Origin: Deltaproteobacteria bacterium
GTDB lineage: Bacteria; Desulfobacterota; Desulfobulbia; Desulfobulbales; BM004
Reading direction: 5' to 3'
DNA: 6,756 bases
Assembly: GCA_020346205.1 (NCBI GenBank)
Contig: CP070776.1
Location: forward strand, 1,053,359-1,060,114
Part shown: in pieces, positions 1 through 6,413 of the stretch
Numbering within the stretch: position 1 is the stretch's first letter
Layout: the number at the start of each line of letters is the position of its first letter
The notes under the pieces: model-generated
What the model saw: the letters and a program-made list of their open reading frames with translations, nothing else
What the model was told of the DNA's origin: nothing
The model's database searches: none
Position numbers and translations under genes: made by a program

Positions 1-321
1 GATTATCCAATAATGCCCGGAGTATTACTCTGTGAAGCTGTCTTTCAGACAGGGGCCCTGTTCATGGCCAAAATGCTGCAGGATTCAGAAAACACAAGTG
101 AAACTGCTGGTAAAGCTCCCGTACTCACCAGGATAAAGGGGGCAAAGTTCAAAAGAGAGGTCAAACCCGGTGACACCATAAGGGTGCATGTGACCCTTGA
201 TGAAAACATTGGCAATGCCTGGTTTTTTAAAGGCAAGGTGCTCGTTGACAACAAGACGGCTGTTAAGGTGGCTTTTGGCTGCGCCATTACTGAAACGAAT
301 CAAATGGCTGACAGCAAGTGA
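1..321 (+). CDS. FabZ-like 3-hydroxyacyl-ACP dehydratase (hotdog fold), 5'-truncated
   Basis: The reading frame is open from base 1 and ends at TGA 319-321, so the gene starts upstream; the ATG at 13 is internal to the conserved core. The visible protein (106 residues) opens with PIMPGVLLCEAVFQ, which matches the FabZ core around the PGV turn and the catalytic Glu (here bases 34-36, followed by Ala). The catalytic His of the HFPG segment would lie just before the window. Downstream, KFKREVKPGDTIRVHV and the strands ending in GCAITE fit the second half of the FabZ hotdog, including the PGD turn. Members dehydrate (3R)-3-hydroxyacyl-ACP in cytoplasmic fatty acid synthesis. It is not YbgC-like, although ybgC, another hotdog protein, precedes tolQ in E. 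coli. A separate promoter lies between it and tolQ. It could be housekeeping FabZ or a paralogue from a specialised lipid pathway; the missing upstream genes would decide. Confidence 0.82.
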   Translation, partial: DYPIMPGVLLCEAVFQTGALFMAKMLQDSENTSETAGKAPVLTRIKGAKFKREVKPGDTIRVHVTLDENIGNAWFFKGKVLVDNKTAVKVAFGCAITETNQMADSK

Positions 322-361
322 AATATGATATTACCCAGGTCAACAAATGCATTAACTTATA

Positions 362-380
362 GGGTAGCGCATCACTGCCC
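362..380 (+). other. Small stem-loop downstream of the FabZ-like gene
   Basis: GGGTAG (362-367) can pair with CTGCCC (375-380) across a 7-nt loop, giving six pairs with one G-U wobble. It lies 41 nt after the stop codon of the FabZ-like gene and about 40 nt before the tolQ promoter. That is a suitable place to end upstream transcription, but no T-run follows, so it is not a canonical intrinsic terminator. It may be chance. Confidence 0.2.
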
Positions 381-418
381 GCCACTTCCCGGAAAAGAAG
401 CACCCCCATGCCAGCTTA

Positions 419-446
419 TTGACATGTAATATAAAAACTATATAGT
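419..446 (+). promoter_or_regulatory. Sigma70-type promoter for the tol operon
   Basis: A perfect -35 hexamer TTGACA (419-424) is followed after 16 nt by TATAGT (441-446), which matches five of six bases of the -10 consensus. The spacer is AT-rich. Transcription would start near base 453, giving a leader of about 100 nt before tolQ. It is the best promoter match in the window and implies that tolQ-cpoB can be transcribed independently of the upstream FabZ-like gene. This is consensus matching only. Confidence 0.65.
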
Positions 447-482
447 ATTGTCCGTCTTGTAAGAACACTAAAAGCTCTGAGA

Positions 483-500
483 GGAAGAGGCGGCCCTTCC
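483..500 (+). other. Hairpin in the tolQ leader
   Basis: GGAAG (483-487) pairs with CTTCC (496-500), and inside it GG (489-490) can pair with CC (494-495) around a 3-nt loop, leaving A488 bulged. It is a GC-rich island in an otherwise AT-rich leader between the predicted transcription start and tolQ. No T-run follows, so it is not a terminator. It could stabilise the mRNA or have no role. Confidence 0.22.
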
Positions 501-541
501 CTGCTTTATAAAGAAACAAAACACAAAAATACTCTATATAT

Positions 542-546
542 AAGGA
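542..546 (+). promoter_or_regulatory. Ribosome binding site supporting the GTG start of tolQ
   Basis: AAGGA ends 9 nt before the GTG at 556. It supports that GTG over the internal ATG codons, which would delete residues before or within the first membrane helix of TolQ. Confidence 0.6.
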
Positions 547-555
547 AATATATCA

Positions 556-1254
556 GTGCAAGATTTAAGCATTTATCAAATGATCATAGGTGCAGGTCCA
601 ATGGTGAAGTTCGTCATGCTTCTCCTCCTTGTTTTTTCGCTGGTGTCTTGGACCATAATAATCATGAAGCATTTATCCTACAAAAATGCCAAGGCTGAAA
701 CGGAATATTTTTTAGACATATTCTGGAAGAGCAAAAACCTTGCAGATGCCTATAAAGCAGCCAAGGAAATACCGAACAGCCCGGAAGCATCCATCTTCAT
801 TCTTGGCTTTAATGAATTGCAGAAACTCGGACGCAGCCGCAGTTCAAAGCAGAGCACTGAAGATACCCTGGAAATGCAGCTGGCCAGCATGGATAATCTG
901 AAAAGAGCGCTGCGCAAAGCTGAAGGCAAACAAATGTCTTATCTGGGCAGATATTTATCCTTCCTGGCAACCACAGGAAGCGCCACTCCCTTCATTGGTC
1001 TTTTCGGAACGGTCTGGGGAATTATGACTTCATTCCAGGATATCGGCATGCGCGGTTCAGCCTCTCTTGCTGTGGTCGCCCCCGGAATATCTGAGGCGCT
1101 AGTTGCCACTGCTGCTGGTCTTGCAGTGGCTATTCCCTCGGTTATCTTTTATAATTATTATTCGAACAAGCTGGCTGATCTGGAAAATAACATGCAGGGT
1201 TTTTCTGCCGATTTTCTGAACCTGGTGGAAAGGGACCTGCTCTCAAGAGTTTAA
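556..1254 (+). CDS. tolQ: TolQ, proton-channel stator subunit of the Tol system
   Basis: This 232-residue inner-membrane protein belongs to the MotA/TolQ/ExbB family, and its length is close to the roughly 230 of E. coli TolQ. With TolR it forms the proton-driven motor that energises TolA. Three membrane segments are visible: about residues 17-38, then a long cytoplasmic loop, then about 133-158 and 169-195. The signature GLFGTVWGIM lies at 148-157 and SEALVATAAGL at 179-189. Thr152 and Thr185 line up with E. coli T145 and T178 (same offset of 7), the residues on the ion pathway. The start is GTG, chosen because AAGGA precedes it and because it gives a full-length family N-terminus. It is the first gene of the operon; tolR starts 24 nt after its stop. 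ExbB is the alternative, but the tolB and cpoB neighbours settle it as TolQ. Confidence 0.96.
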   Translation: MQDLSIYQMIIGAGPMVKFVMLLLLVFSLVSWTIIIMKHLSYKNAKAETEYFLDIFWKSKNLADAYKAAKEIPNSPEASIFILGFNELQKLGRSRSSKQSTEDTLEMQLASMDNLKRALRKAEGKQMSYLGRYLSFLATTGSATPFIGLFGTVWGIMTSFQDIGMRGSASLAVVAPGISEALVATAAGLAVAIPSVIFYNYYSNKLADLENNMQGFSADFLNLVERDLLSRV

Positions 1255-1278
1255 TTATCTTAGTGAGGACTTTAAGCC

Positions 1279-1704
1279 ATGGCATTCGGCAGTACCAACG
1301 GCTCTAAAAGACTGGTTTCCGAGATCAACGTCACACCACTCGTTGACGTTATGCTCGTGCTTCTCATTATTTTTATGGTAACCGCTCCCATGATGACCCA
1401 GGGGGTTGATGTCGACCTGCCTGAGACCACCGCCAAGCCATTACGTCAAAAAGAAGAACCGCTTCTTGTTACCATCAAGAAAGACGGCCAGATATATTTT
1501 AACGATATCAAACTTGACCAGACCCTGCTCAAGCAGCAGCTAAGCACCCTGTCAAAGGCGGAACATGAAAAACCCATATACCTGAAAGCAGACAAAAATG
1601 TGCCCTACGGTCTTGTTGTTGCAGTAATGGCTGATATTAAGGATTCCGGTTTTGATAAGTTGGGGATGATAACCCAGCCGGCCGACAAGAAAAAGAGGCC
1701 ATGA
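1279..1704 (+). CDS. tolR: TolR, stator partner of TolQ
   Basis: This 141-residue ExbD/TolR family protein matches the E. coli length of about 142. It has a short cytoplasmic N-terminus, one membrane helix (about residues 20-39) and a periplasmic domain. The conserved NVTPLVDVMLVLLIIFMV segment contains Asp23, the protonatable residue at the same number as E. coli TolR D23. After the helix comes the family segment GVDVDLPET, then a compact periplasmic domain ending near KLGMIT. The ATG is preceded by GTGAGGA (1263-1269) at a 9-nt spacing, a good ribosome binding site. The stop overlaps the tolA start (ATGA, 1701-1704), which suggests translational coupling. A short lysine/arginine-rich tail ends the protein. 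Confidence 0.95.
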   Translation: MAFGSTNGSKRLVSEINVTPLVDVMLVLLIIFMVTAPMMTQGVDVDLPETTAKPLRQKEEPLLVTIKKDGQIYFNDIKLDQTLLKQQLSTLSKAEHEKPIYLKADKNVPYGLVVAVMADIKDSGFDKLGMITQPADKKKRP

Positions 1705-2627
1705 AACTTATTGGCCCTAACGGTTTGACAGCTCCACACAGCATGATAATCAGCGAATGGCGAAAACCCTTTAATATATCCATTGGCCTGCATATTATTG
1801 TACTTGTCCTTGCGATGCTGGCACCGTCCCTCTTCGACCGAAAGCCCAAACTGCCGGAAATTTACACCGTGAACCTGTTCACTGCGACTGAGGTAGCAGG
1901 ACCGGAAGCGCCTGCTCCCAAGGCACCTGCCCCTAAAGCGGCGGCAAAACCGGCAGTTAAAAAAATTGAACCCGCAACAAAAAAACCTGTGGTCAGTATC
2001 AAACCTTCAAAACCCGAGGTTGCGCCTGCGGTAAAAACCATTTCCAAGCCTGTTTCTCTAAAACCGCTCAAGCAGAAAGTTAAAGTCGGCAAAACCAAGG
2101 AAGAGGAAGCAAAAGATAAGGCAAAGCTGTCCAGGGTAGTACAACGACTCAAGGCAACCGCTGCACAAAAAGAAGCCGAGGAAGTGGCTGATGAAGCAGC
2201 AAAAGATGCAGTCAGCAAGCTGGCTGATGCCCTTAAGACCACAACAGGAACAGCGACAAGAGCAACAGGAAAAACCACTTCTGCGGCAAAATCCACAGGC
2301 ATTTCAGGCCCCAGGGGAACCGGTATCGAACCTGATTTCTATATGAAACAGTACCTTTCAGCTGTTTACCAAAAAATTCACGACCATTGGGTCTTGCCAG
2401 ACCTGCAAAATTGGGATAATTCTCTTGAGGCTGTATTGGTAATTACTATCATGAAAGACGGGACTGTAACAAAAAGCTTCTTTGAAAGAAAATCAAATAA
2501 CATCTATTTCAACCAGTTTGTTTTGAAAGCTTTGAAAGATGCTTCGCCATTGCCCCCATTCCCTGATCAATTAAAAGAAAACTCCTTTGAGCTCGGTTTA
2601 CGATTCAAACCCGGAGAGCTGTATTAA
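1701..2627 (+). CDS. tolA: TolA/TonB-type energy-transducing periplasmic spanner
   Basis: The protein has 308 residues, shorter than the roughly 420 of E. coli TolA. Three parts are visible. Residues 26-43 form the single inner-membrane anchor and carry Ser27 and His31, the SxxxH pair by which TolA and TonB engage their TolQ/ExbB stators. Residues of about 64-125 are rich in Pro, Ala and Lys, with a PAPKAPAPKA run, followed by a charged, probably helical stretch (about 130-180) and a Thr/Gly/Ser linker. Residues of about 208-308 form a TolA/TonB-like C-terminal domain (YLSAVYQKIHDHW, then VLVITIMKDGTV and LPPFP). It should carry force from TolQR to TolB in the periplasm. The ATG overlaps the tolR stop. 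AGAGG lies only 2 nt upstream, so initiation probably relies on coupling; an in-frame ATG at 1743 is a less likely start. A naming pipeline could call it TonB, but position favours TolA. Confidence 0.9.
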   Translation: MKLIGPNGLTAPHSMIISEWRKPFNISIGLHIIVLVLAMLAPSLFDRKPKLPEIYTVNLFTATEVAGPEAPAPKAPAPKAAAKPAVKKIEPATKKPVVSIKPSKPEVAPAVKTISKPVSLKPLKQKVKVGKTKEEEAKDKAKLSRVVQRLKATAAQKEAEEVADEAAKDAVSKLADALKTTTGTATRATGKTTSAAKSTGISGPRGTGIEPDFYMKQYLSAVYQKIHDHWVLPDLQNWDNSLEAVLVITIMKDGTVTKSFFERKSNNIYFNQFVLKALKDASPLPPFPDQLKENSFELGLRFKPGELY

Positions 2628-2646
2628 ACTTAAGTGTAAATACGTT

Positions 2647-3939
2647 ATGAATCTTAGAAAATTAATATATATAAACGGGATGTTGGTGGTTATTGCCCTT
2701 TTGTTCACCTCCATGGCCCAGGCAAAGGTCTACCTCGATATAACATCCCCGGAATTTCGCAAAGTTCCCTTTGCTGTCCCCTATTTCACCAATAAAAACA
2801 AACCCGGCAGAATCAACAAGACTGACCTGAACATGACAGCCCTGCTTACCAAGGCTCTCGAATTTCATGGCTTTATTTCAGTGGTGCCTGTGCAAAGATA
2901 TGACGGCTCCAAGAATACTGACTGGGTAAATCTTGGCGTTGATTATGCCATTATCACGGATTATGAATCCACAGGTGAGACCATCTCGTTTGAGTTCCGG
3001 CTGATCGATATAACCGAGGGTAGAATGCTTGTCGGCAAACGCTACAAGGGTTCTCCGGAAATTAGGGAAAAAATGATTCTGCGGTTCTGCGATGAAGTCA
3101 TTTACCAACTCACCGGCGAACGCGGCATCAGTCTTTCAAATATAGCTTTTTCTTCAGAAGTGGAAGGCGGTTTTAAGGAAATTTTTGTAGCTGATGTTTT
3201 GGGCAGAAATATAAAACAGATAACAAGGCACAAAAGCATAGCGGTCTCTCCAAAGTTCTCTCAAGACGGTACGCTACTGGCCTATTCATCCTACCACCCC
3301 GGAAACCCAAATCTTTATGTTACCGACTGGCGGGAAGCAAAAACCACAAGAGCCATCTCCCGCCGGCCCGGACTCAACCTTGCTCCTGCCTGGTCTCCTG
3401 ACGGAAAAACTATGGTCATAACCCTGAGTAAGGACGGTAATCCCGACCTTTATCTTATCAGTAAAGAAGGTGTAATTCTCAACAGGCTTACAAAAAATAC
3501 CGGGATCAATGTTTCTCCGGCCTGGTCTCCGGATGGCAAACATATTACCTTTGTATCGGATCGCAGCGGCAGTCCGCAAATTTATATCATGAATGTGAAG
3601 ACAAAATCTGTTAGACGTATTACATTTCAGGGGAATGACAATACAGAGCCAAGCTGGTCTCCCAATGGCGACTGGATTGCATACTCAGGTCTTTATGAGG
3701 GGCGTTACCAGATTTTTATTATAAAGCCTGAGGGAGGACAGCCCCTGCAGCTGACATGGTATAGGGACGATCATGAGTCTCCCTCTTGGTCTCCAGATTC
3801 AAGGCAGGTAGTATTTACACGCCGCCATAAAAATGACAGGAATATCTGCAGGGTATTCAGAAACGGTACGGGCTTTCGCACCCTGTTCCACCTCGAGGGT
3901 CACCAGTCATCACCTGAATGGTCAGTAAGAATGGAATAA
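2647..3939 (+). CDS. tolB: TolB, periplasmic beta-propeller of the Tol system
   Basis: The protein has 430 residues, the same length as E. coli TolB. Residues 1-26 are a Sec signal peptide (basic MNLRK, hydrophobic core, cleavage after AQA). The mature N-terminus KVYLDIT resembles the TolA-binding strand of TolB. Residues of about 27-165 are the N-terminal alpha/beta domain and the rest is the propeller. Its blades carry PD40-type motifs of the form P-x-W-S-P-D-G, with the Trp at residues 249, 293, 337, 381 and 425, plus a variant at Phe204. The ATG at 2647 was chosen over the upstream in-frame ATG at 2587 because the latter lies inside tolA and would bury the signal peptide. The ribosome binding site is weak (AAGTG, 2632-2636). 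It starts 19 nt after tolA. In other bacteria TolB binds Pal, whose gene is not next to it here. Confidence 0.96.
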   Translation: MNLRKLIYINGMLVVIALLFTSMAQAKVYLDITSPEFRKVPFAVPYFTNKNKPGRINKTDLNMTALLTKALEFHGFISVVPVQRYDGSKNTDWVNLGVDYAIITDYESTGETISFEFRLIDITEGRMLVGKRYKGSPEIREKMILRFCDEVIYQLTGERGISLSNIAFSSEVEGGFKEIFVADVLGRNIKQITRHKSIAVSPKFSQDGTLLAYSSYHPGNPNLYVTDWREAKTTRAISRRPGLNLAPAWSPDGKTMVITLSKDGNPDLYLISKEGVILNRLTKNTGINVSPAWSPDGKHITFVSDRSGSPQIYIMNVKTKSVRRITFQGNDNTEPSWSPNGDWIAYSGLYEGRYQIFIIKPEGGQPLQLTWYRDDHESPSWSPDSRQVVFTRRHKNDRNICRVFRNGTGFRTLFHLEGHQSSPEWSVRME

Positions 3940-3952
3940 AATATATAATAAT

Positions 3953-3957
3953 GAGGA
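3953..3957 (+). promoter_or_regulatory. Ribosome binding site setting the cpoB start
   Basis: GAGGA ends 5 nt before the ATG at 3963. It favours this start over two upstream in-frame ATGs, at 3918 (inside tolB, no such site) and 3951 (overlapping the site). The chosen start also gives a clean export signal beginning MKRA. Confidence 0.6.
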
Positions 3958-3962
3958 TATCA

Positions 3963-5042
3963 ATGAAACGAGCAGTATTATACTCCATAGCCCTATTTGG
4001 TTTATCAACCCTTTTGGTCCAGTGTGTTGCCACGCAGCAGGATGTGGAATACACCAATGTCAAAGTACGCAAAATGGACTCAAAAGTTGAAGATATCAAT
4101 AAAGAAATCGAGGAACTGAAAAAACAGACTGTACAGGATGTCCAGTCCCGTCAGGCACAAACCGGCGATCGTCTCGATTATCAGCAGTCTGAAATACTGC
4201 GTCTGCAGGGTGAAATTGAAGAGAACAACTTTTTCATCCGGCAGGTGCAGGATGAAAACAGAGAGCTGAAAAAACTGCTGCTGAGCCGTTTAGATACTTC
4301 TGAACAAAACAGGTTGGAAGAAGTCAACAGGCTCAATGAGCGCCTGGTTCTCACCGAAGAGCAGCTGCTCAAAGCCCTTGAACGCGTGGCCTTTGCCGAG
4401 AGCGAAATCCAGGCTATCAAGGCAGCCCGTAGCCAGGAAGCATCACGGCGTGCCGCAGAAGCTGCTCAAAGAGCCAGGGAAGCAGAAAAAAAGGCGAGAA
4501 AGCCTACTGAGAAAACAAAAAGATTGGCACGTGAAATTCATCCTGATGCCTTTAAAATTGACGTCAGCAGCCAGAACATAACCGAATCATCAGCGGAAGA
4601 AAAAGAGGCCGATAAGGTTGAGCCGAAGCCTGTTGCGAAAGCTGTAACACCTCCCCCGCCTCCTTCGGCCGTCTCAAATGCTTATGATAAGGGCATGAAC
4701 CTTTATAAAAACAAGAAATACAGAGACGCCTATAATAATTTTGCAGAATACCTTGATGAAAATCCTTCAGGTTCCAAGTCTGTCAATGCCCGCTACTATG
4801 CGGCGCAAAGTTTGTACGGAGACAAGGACTATGAACTGGCTATCCTGGAGTTTCAGAAAGTGATCGTCGAGCACCCCAAGCATGACCTGGCTCCCAAGGC
4901 CCTTTACAAACAGGGACTTTCCTTTGAAAAGATAGGTGATCCTGAAACAGCCCGTATCGTGTATAACAAACTCGTTGATACCTATCCCCAGAGTGAGGAT
5001 GTGGTATCTGCAAAAACCAGGCTTGAATCATTAAAGAAATAG
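3963..5042 (+). CDS. cpoB: CpoB/YbgF, Tol-associated TPR protein with lipoprotein-like N-terminus
   Basis: The protein has 359 residues from the chosen start. Residues 1-20 form an export signal (MKRA, then a hydrophobic core) ending LVQ before Cys21. That resembles a lipobox, but Gln at -1 is atypical, so signal peptidase I cleavage after Ala23 is also possible. Residues of about 30-170 are a long charged coiled coil rich in Glu, Lys, Arg and Gln, the trimerising part of YbgF. A low-complexity linker follows, with five prolines at 230-234. Residues of about 239-355 hold three TPR-like repeats typical of the YbgF C-terminus (YDKGMNLY, ARYYAAQSLY and ALYKQGLSFEKIG). In E. coli CpoB binds TolA and PBP1B to couple peptidoglycan synthesis with outer-membrane constriction. 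It starts 23 nt after tolB, where pal would be expected, and has no OmpA-like peptidoglycan-binding domain, so it is not Pal. It is the last gene of the operon. Confidence 0.88.
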   Translation: MKRAVLYSIALFGLSTLLVQCVATQQDVEYTNVKVRKMDSKVEDINKEIEELKKQTVQDVQSRQAQTGDRLDYQQSEILRLQGEIEENNFFIRQVQDENRELKKLLLSRLDTSEQNRLEEVNRLNERLVLTEEQLLKALERVAFAESEIQAIKAARSQEASRRAAEAAQRAREAEKKARKPTEKTKRLAREIHPDAFKIDVSSQNITESSAEEKEADKVEPKPVAKAVTPPPPPSAVSNAYDKGMNLYKNKKYRDAYNNFAEYLDENPSGSKSVNARYYAAQSLYGDKDYELAILEFQKVIVEHPKHDLAPKALYKQGLSFEKIGDPETARIVYNKLVDTYPQSEDVVSAKTRLESLKK

Positions 5043-5057
5043 ACCTGGCCTTTTCAA

Positions 5058-6314
5058 TTAATTCTCCCCTTGCACACTTGCATCAATATCTTCATTACTG
5101 CTGCCCCAAGGGGCAATACGTAGAAGCAGCAGCATACCCGGCAGAGCTGCAAGGGCACAGGCAATATAAAAACCTGTCCAGCCAAGGAATTCCACCATAT
5201 AACCCGTAACAGCTGCTGCCGCGGTCCCGGGAATTGCCATGAGGCTTGTCATCATGGCATACTGGGTGGCGGTGAAACGTTTGTTAGTCTGGATAGCCAT
5301 ATAGCTGGCATAGGCAGCCTGCCCCAATCCTGTGGCCAGAAACTCAAACGCTACAATACCGCTCAATAATACGTGATTTTTCCCGAAGATCATCAGCAGG
5401 GCAAAACCGGCTGTTGAGATTGCCTGGAGAATACCAAAGACCCAGAGAGAATTTGCTATCCCCAGGCGGATCATGACAATTCCGCCTATAAAGGCACCTC
5501 CGAACAACGCCAGCATACCAATGCCCTTGACAATGACGAAATACTCCTGCTTGGTGAAACCCATCTTCAGGATAAAGGGAATATTCATGGCCCCTGCCAT
5601 ATTATCCCCGATCTTGTACAGCAGGATAAAGGAAAGCACCCACCAGGCGCCTCCACGGTTGAAAAACTCGCGAAACGGTTCGATAACCGCATCCTGTAAT
5701 GTCTGCGGCGCTACCACCCCTGTATCAGGCTCAGGCACCAACAAAGTAGTTATGATGCCGATACCCATCATGAGACTCAAAACAATATGAACAGCCGAGT
5801 AGCCAATGCTGTCGGCCAGAAAAAATGCTGTGCCCGTTGAGGCGAACATTCCAAAACGCCAGGCATTCATCCATATACCTGTTCCAAGCCCGAGCTCTTC
5901 ATCTGTCAAATATTCCCGCCGAAAGGCATCCAGGACGATATCCTGTGAAGCACTGAAAATGGCTATACAGAAAGCGACAACAGCCATCATTTTCAGAGAT
6001 TCTGTCGGATCAAGCTTCCCCATAAATGCTATGAGAAGAAGCAGGCCAATCTGGGTCATAAGCATCCATCCCCTTCTCCTGCCGAGAAAGGGAGGCGTAT
6101 ATCCGTCCATTGCAGGGGACCAGATAAATTTCCAGGTATAAGGCAACGCCACAGCGGAGAAAAGCCCAATGGTTCCCAGATCGACATTGGCATCGGTGAG
6201 CCAAGCCTTGAGCACCTCGCGGATCACATAAAAAGGAAAGCCCGAAGAAAAGCCAAGGGTGAACATGGCAAGCATCTTCGGGGAAAGAATAATTTTAATT
6301 GTGCTCCTGGACAT
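5058..6314 (-). CDS. ampG: AmpG-family muropeptide permease (MFS)
   Basis: This 418-residue polytopic inner-membrane protein has about 12 hydrophobic segments, the MFS size. The N-terminal half matches AmpG closely: GFSSGFPFYV (21-30), AWLT then VDLGTIGLFS (44-53), LPYTWKFIWSPAMD (57-70), PPFLGRRRGW (74-83) with the basic loop between helices 2 and 3, and FSASQDIVLDA (120-130) with Asp125 and Asp129. AmpG imports GlcNAc-1,6-anhydroMurNAc peptides released in cell-wall turnover, by proton symport, for recycling. The assignment to the family is firm; the exact substrate is inferred. The start is the first ATG (6314-6312). No good ribosome binding site precedes it, and an ATG 13 codons later has none either. 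It converges on cpoB with 15 nt between the stops and is transcribed away from tlyA. No ampD, nagZ or beta-lactamase regulator is in view. Confidence 0.88.
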   Translation of the reverse strand: MSRSTIKIILSPKMLAMFTLGFSSGFPFYVIREVLKAWLTDANVDLGTIGLFSAVALPYTWKFIWSPAMDGYTPPFLGRRRGWMLMTQIGLLLLIAFMGKLDPTESLKMMAVVAFCIAIFSASQDIVLDAFRREYLTDEELGLGTGIWMNAWRFGMFASTGTAFFLADSIGYSAVHIVLSLMMGIGIITTLLVPEPDTGVVAPQTLQDAVIEPFREFFNRGGAWWVLSFILLYKIGDNMAGAMNIPFILKMGFTKQEYFVIVKGIGMLALFGGAFIGGIVMIRLGIANSLWVFGILQAISTAGFALLMIFGKNHVLLSGIVAFEFLATGLGQAAYASYMAIQTNKRFTATQYAMMTSLMAIPGTAAAAVTGYMVEFLGWTGFYIACALAALPGMLLLLRIAPWGSSNEDIDASVQGEN

Positions 6315-6342
6315 GGTAAGAATGTATAGTAATAATGAAGAT

Positions 6343-6371
6343 TTGAGAAATTGAAAATTGAAGATTGCTAG
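6343..6371 (+). repeat. Short degenerate tandem repeat (unit about ATTGAAA)
   Basis: Units beginning TTGA or TTGC start at 6343, 6351, 6358 and 6365, so the last three are exactly 7 nt apart: TTGAAAA, TTGAAGA and TTGCTAG. The repeat sits 29 nt upstream of the ampG start codon, in its probable leader. It is too short and degenerate to call a defined element. Confidence 0.35.
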
Positions 6372-6386
6372 ACAGATTCAAAGTTA

Positions 6387-6413
6387 ATTATAAATCAATT
6401 TAATTTGGAACAA
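6387..6413 (-). promoter_or_regulatory. Candidate promoter for ampG
   Basis: On the minus strand a perfect TATAAT (6392-6387) lies 15 nt after TTGTTC (6413-6408). The -10 is consensus, but the -35 matches only the TTG and the spacer is short. It would give a leader of about 65-70 nt. The region is very AT-rich, so chance matches are likely. Confidence 0.3.

Noticed and set aside
1862..2302. 146-codon open frame on the minus strand opposite tolA
   Set aside because: It mirrors the Ala/Pro/Lys-rich linker of TolA; the low-complexity Ala/Ser/Val product is what the reverse strand of such a linker gives. No ribosome binding site or recognisable domain.
2587..2646. Upstream in-frame ATG extending TolB by 20 residues
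   Set aside because: It lies within tolA and would put a polar stretch before an otherwise normal Sec signal peptide; the 2647 start gives the standard 430-residue length.
3286..3579. 97-codon minus-strand open frame opposite tolB
   Set aside because: It is a shadow of the repeated propeller codons, with Arg/Gly-rich repeats and no independent support.
5102..5115. Perfect inverted repeat TGCCCC-AA-GGGGCA as a possible terminator
   Set aside because: It lies inside the ampG coding region, leaves only a minimal loop, and is not followed by a T-run on either strand.
5473..6141. Two plus-strand open frames (5473-5790 and 5806-6141) inside ampG
   Set aside because: They are antisense to a clearly recognisable transporter gene, and their products show no family features.
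6302..6306. AGGAG on the minus strand just inside ampG, hinting at a later start
   Set aside because: No ATG, GTG or TTG lies at a usable distance after it in frame; the first ATG retains the N-terminal residues before helix 1.
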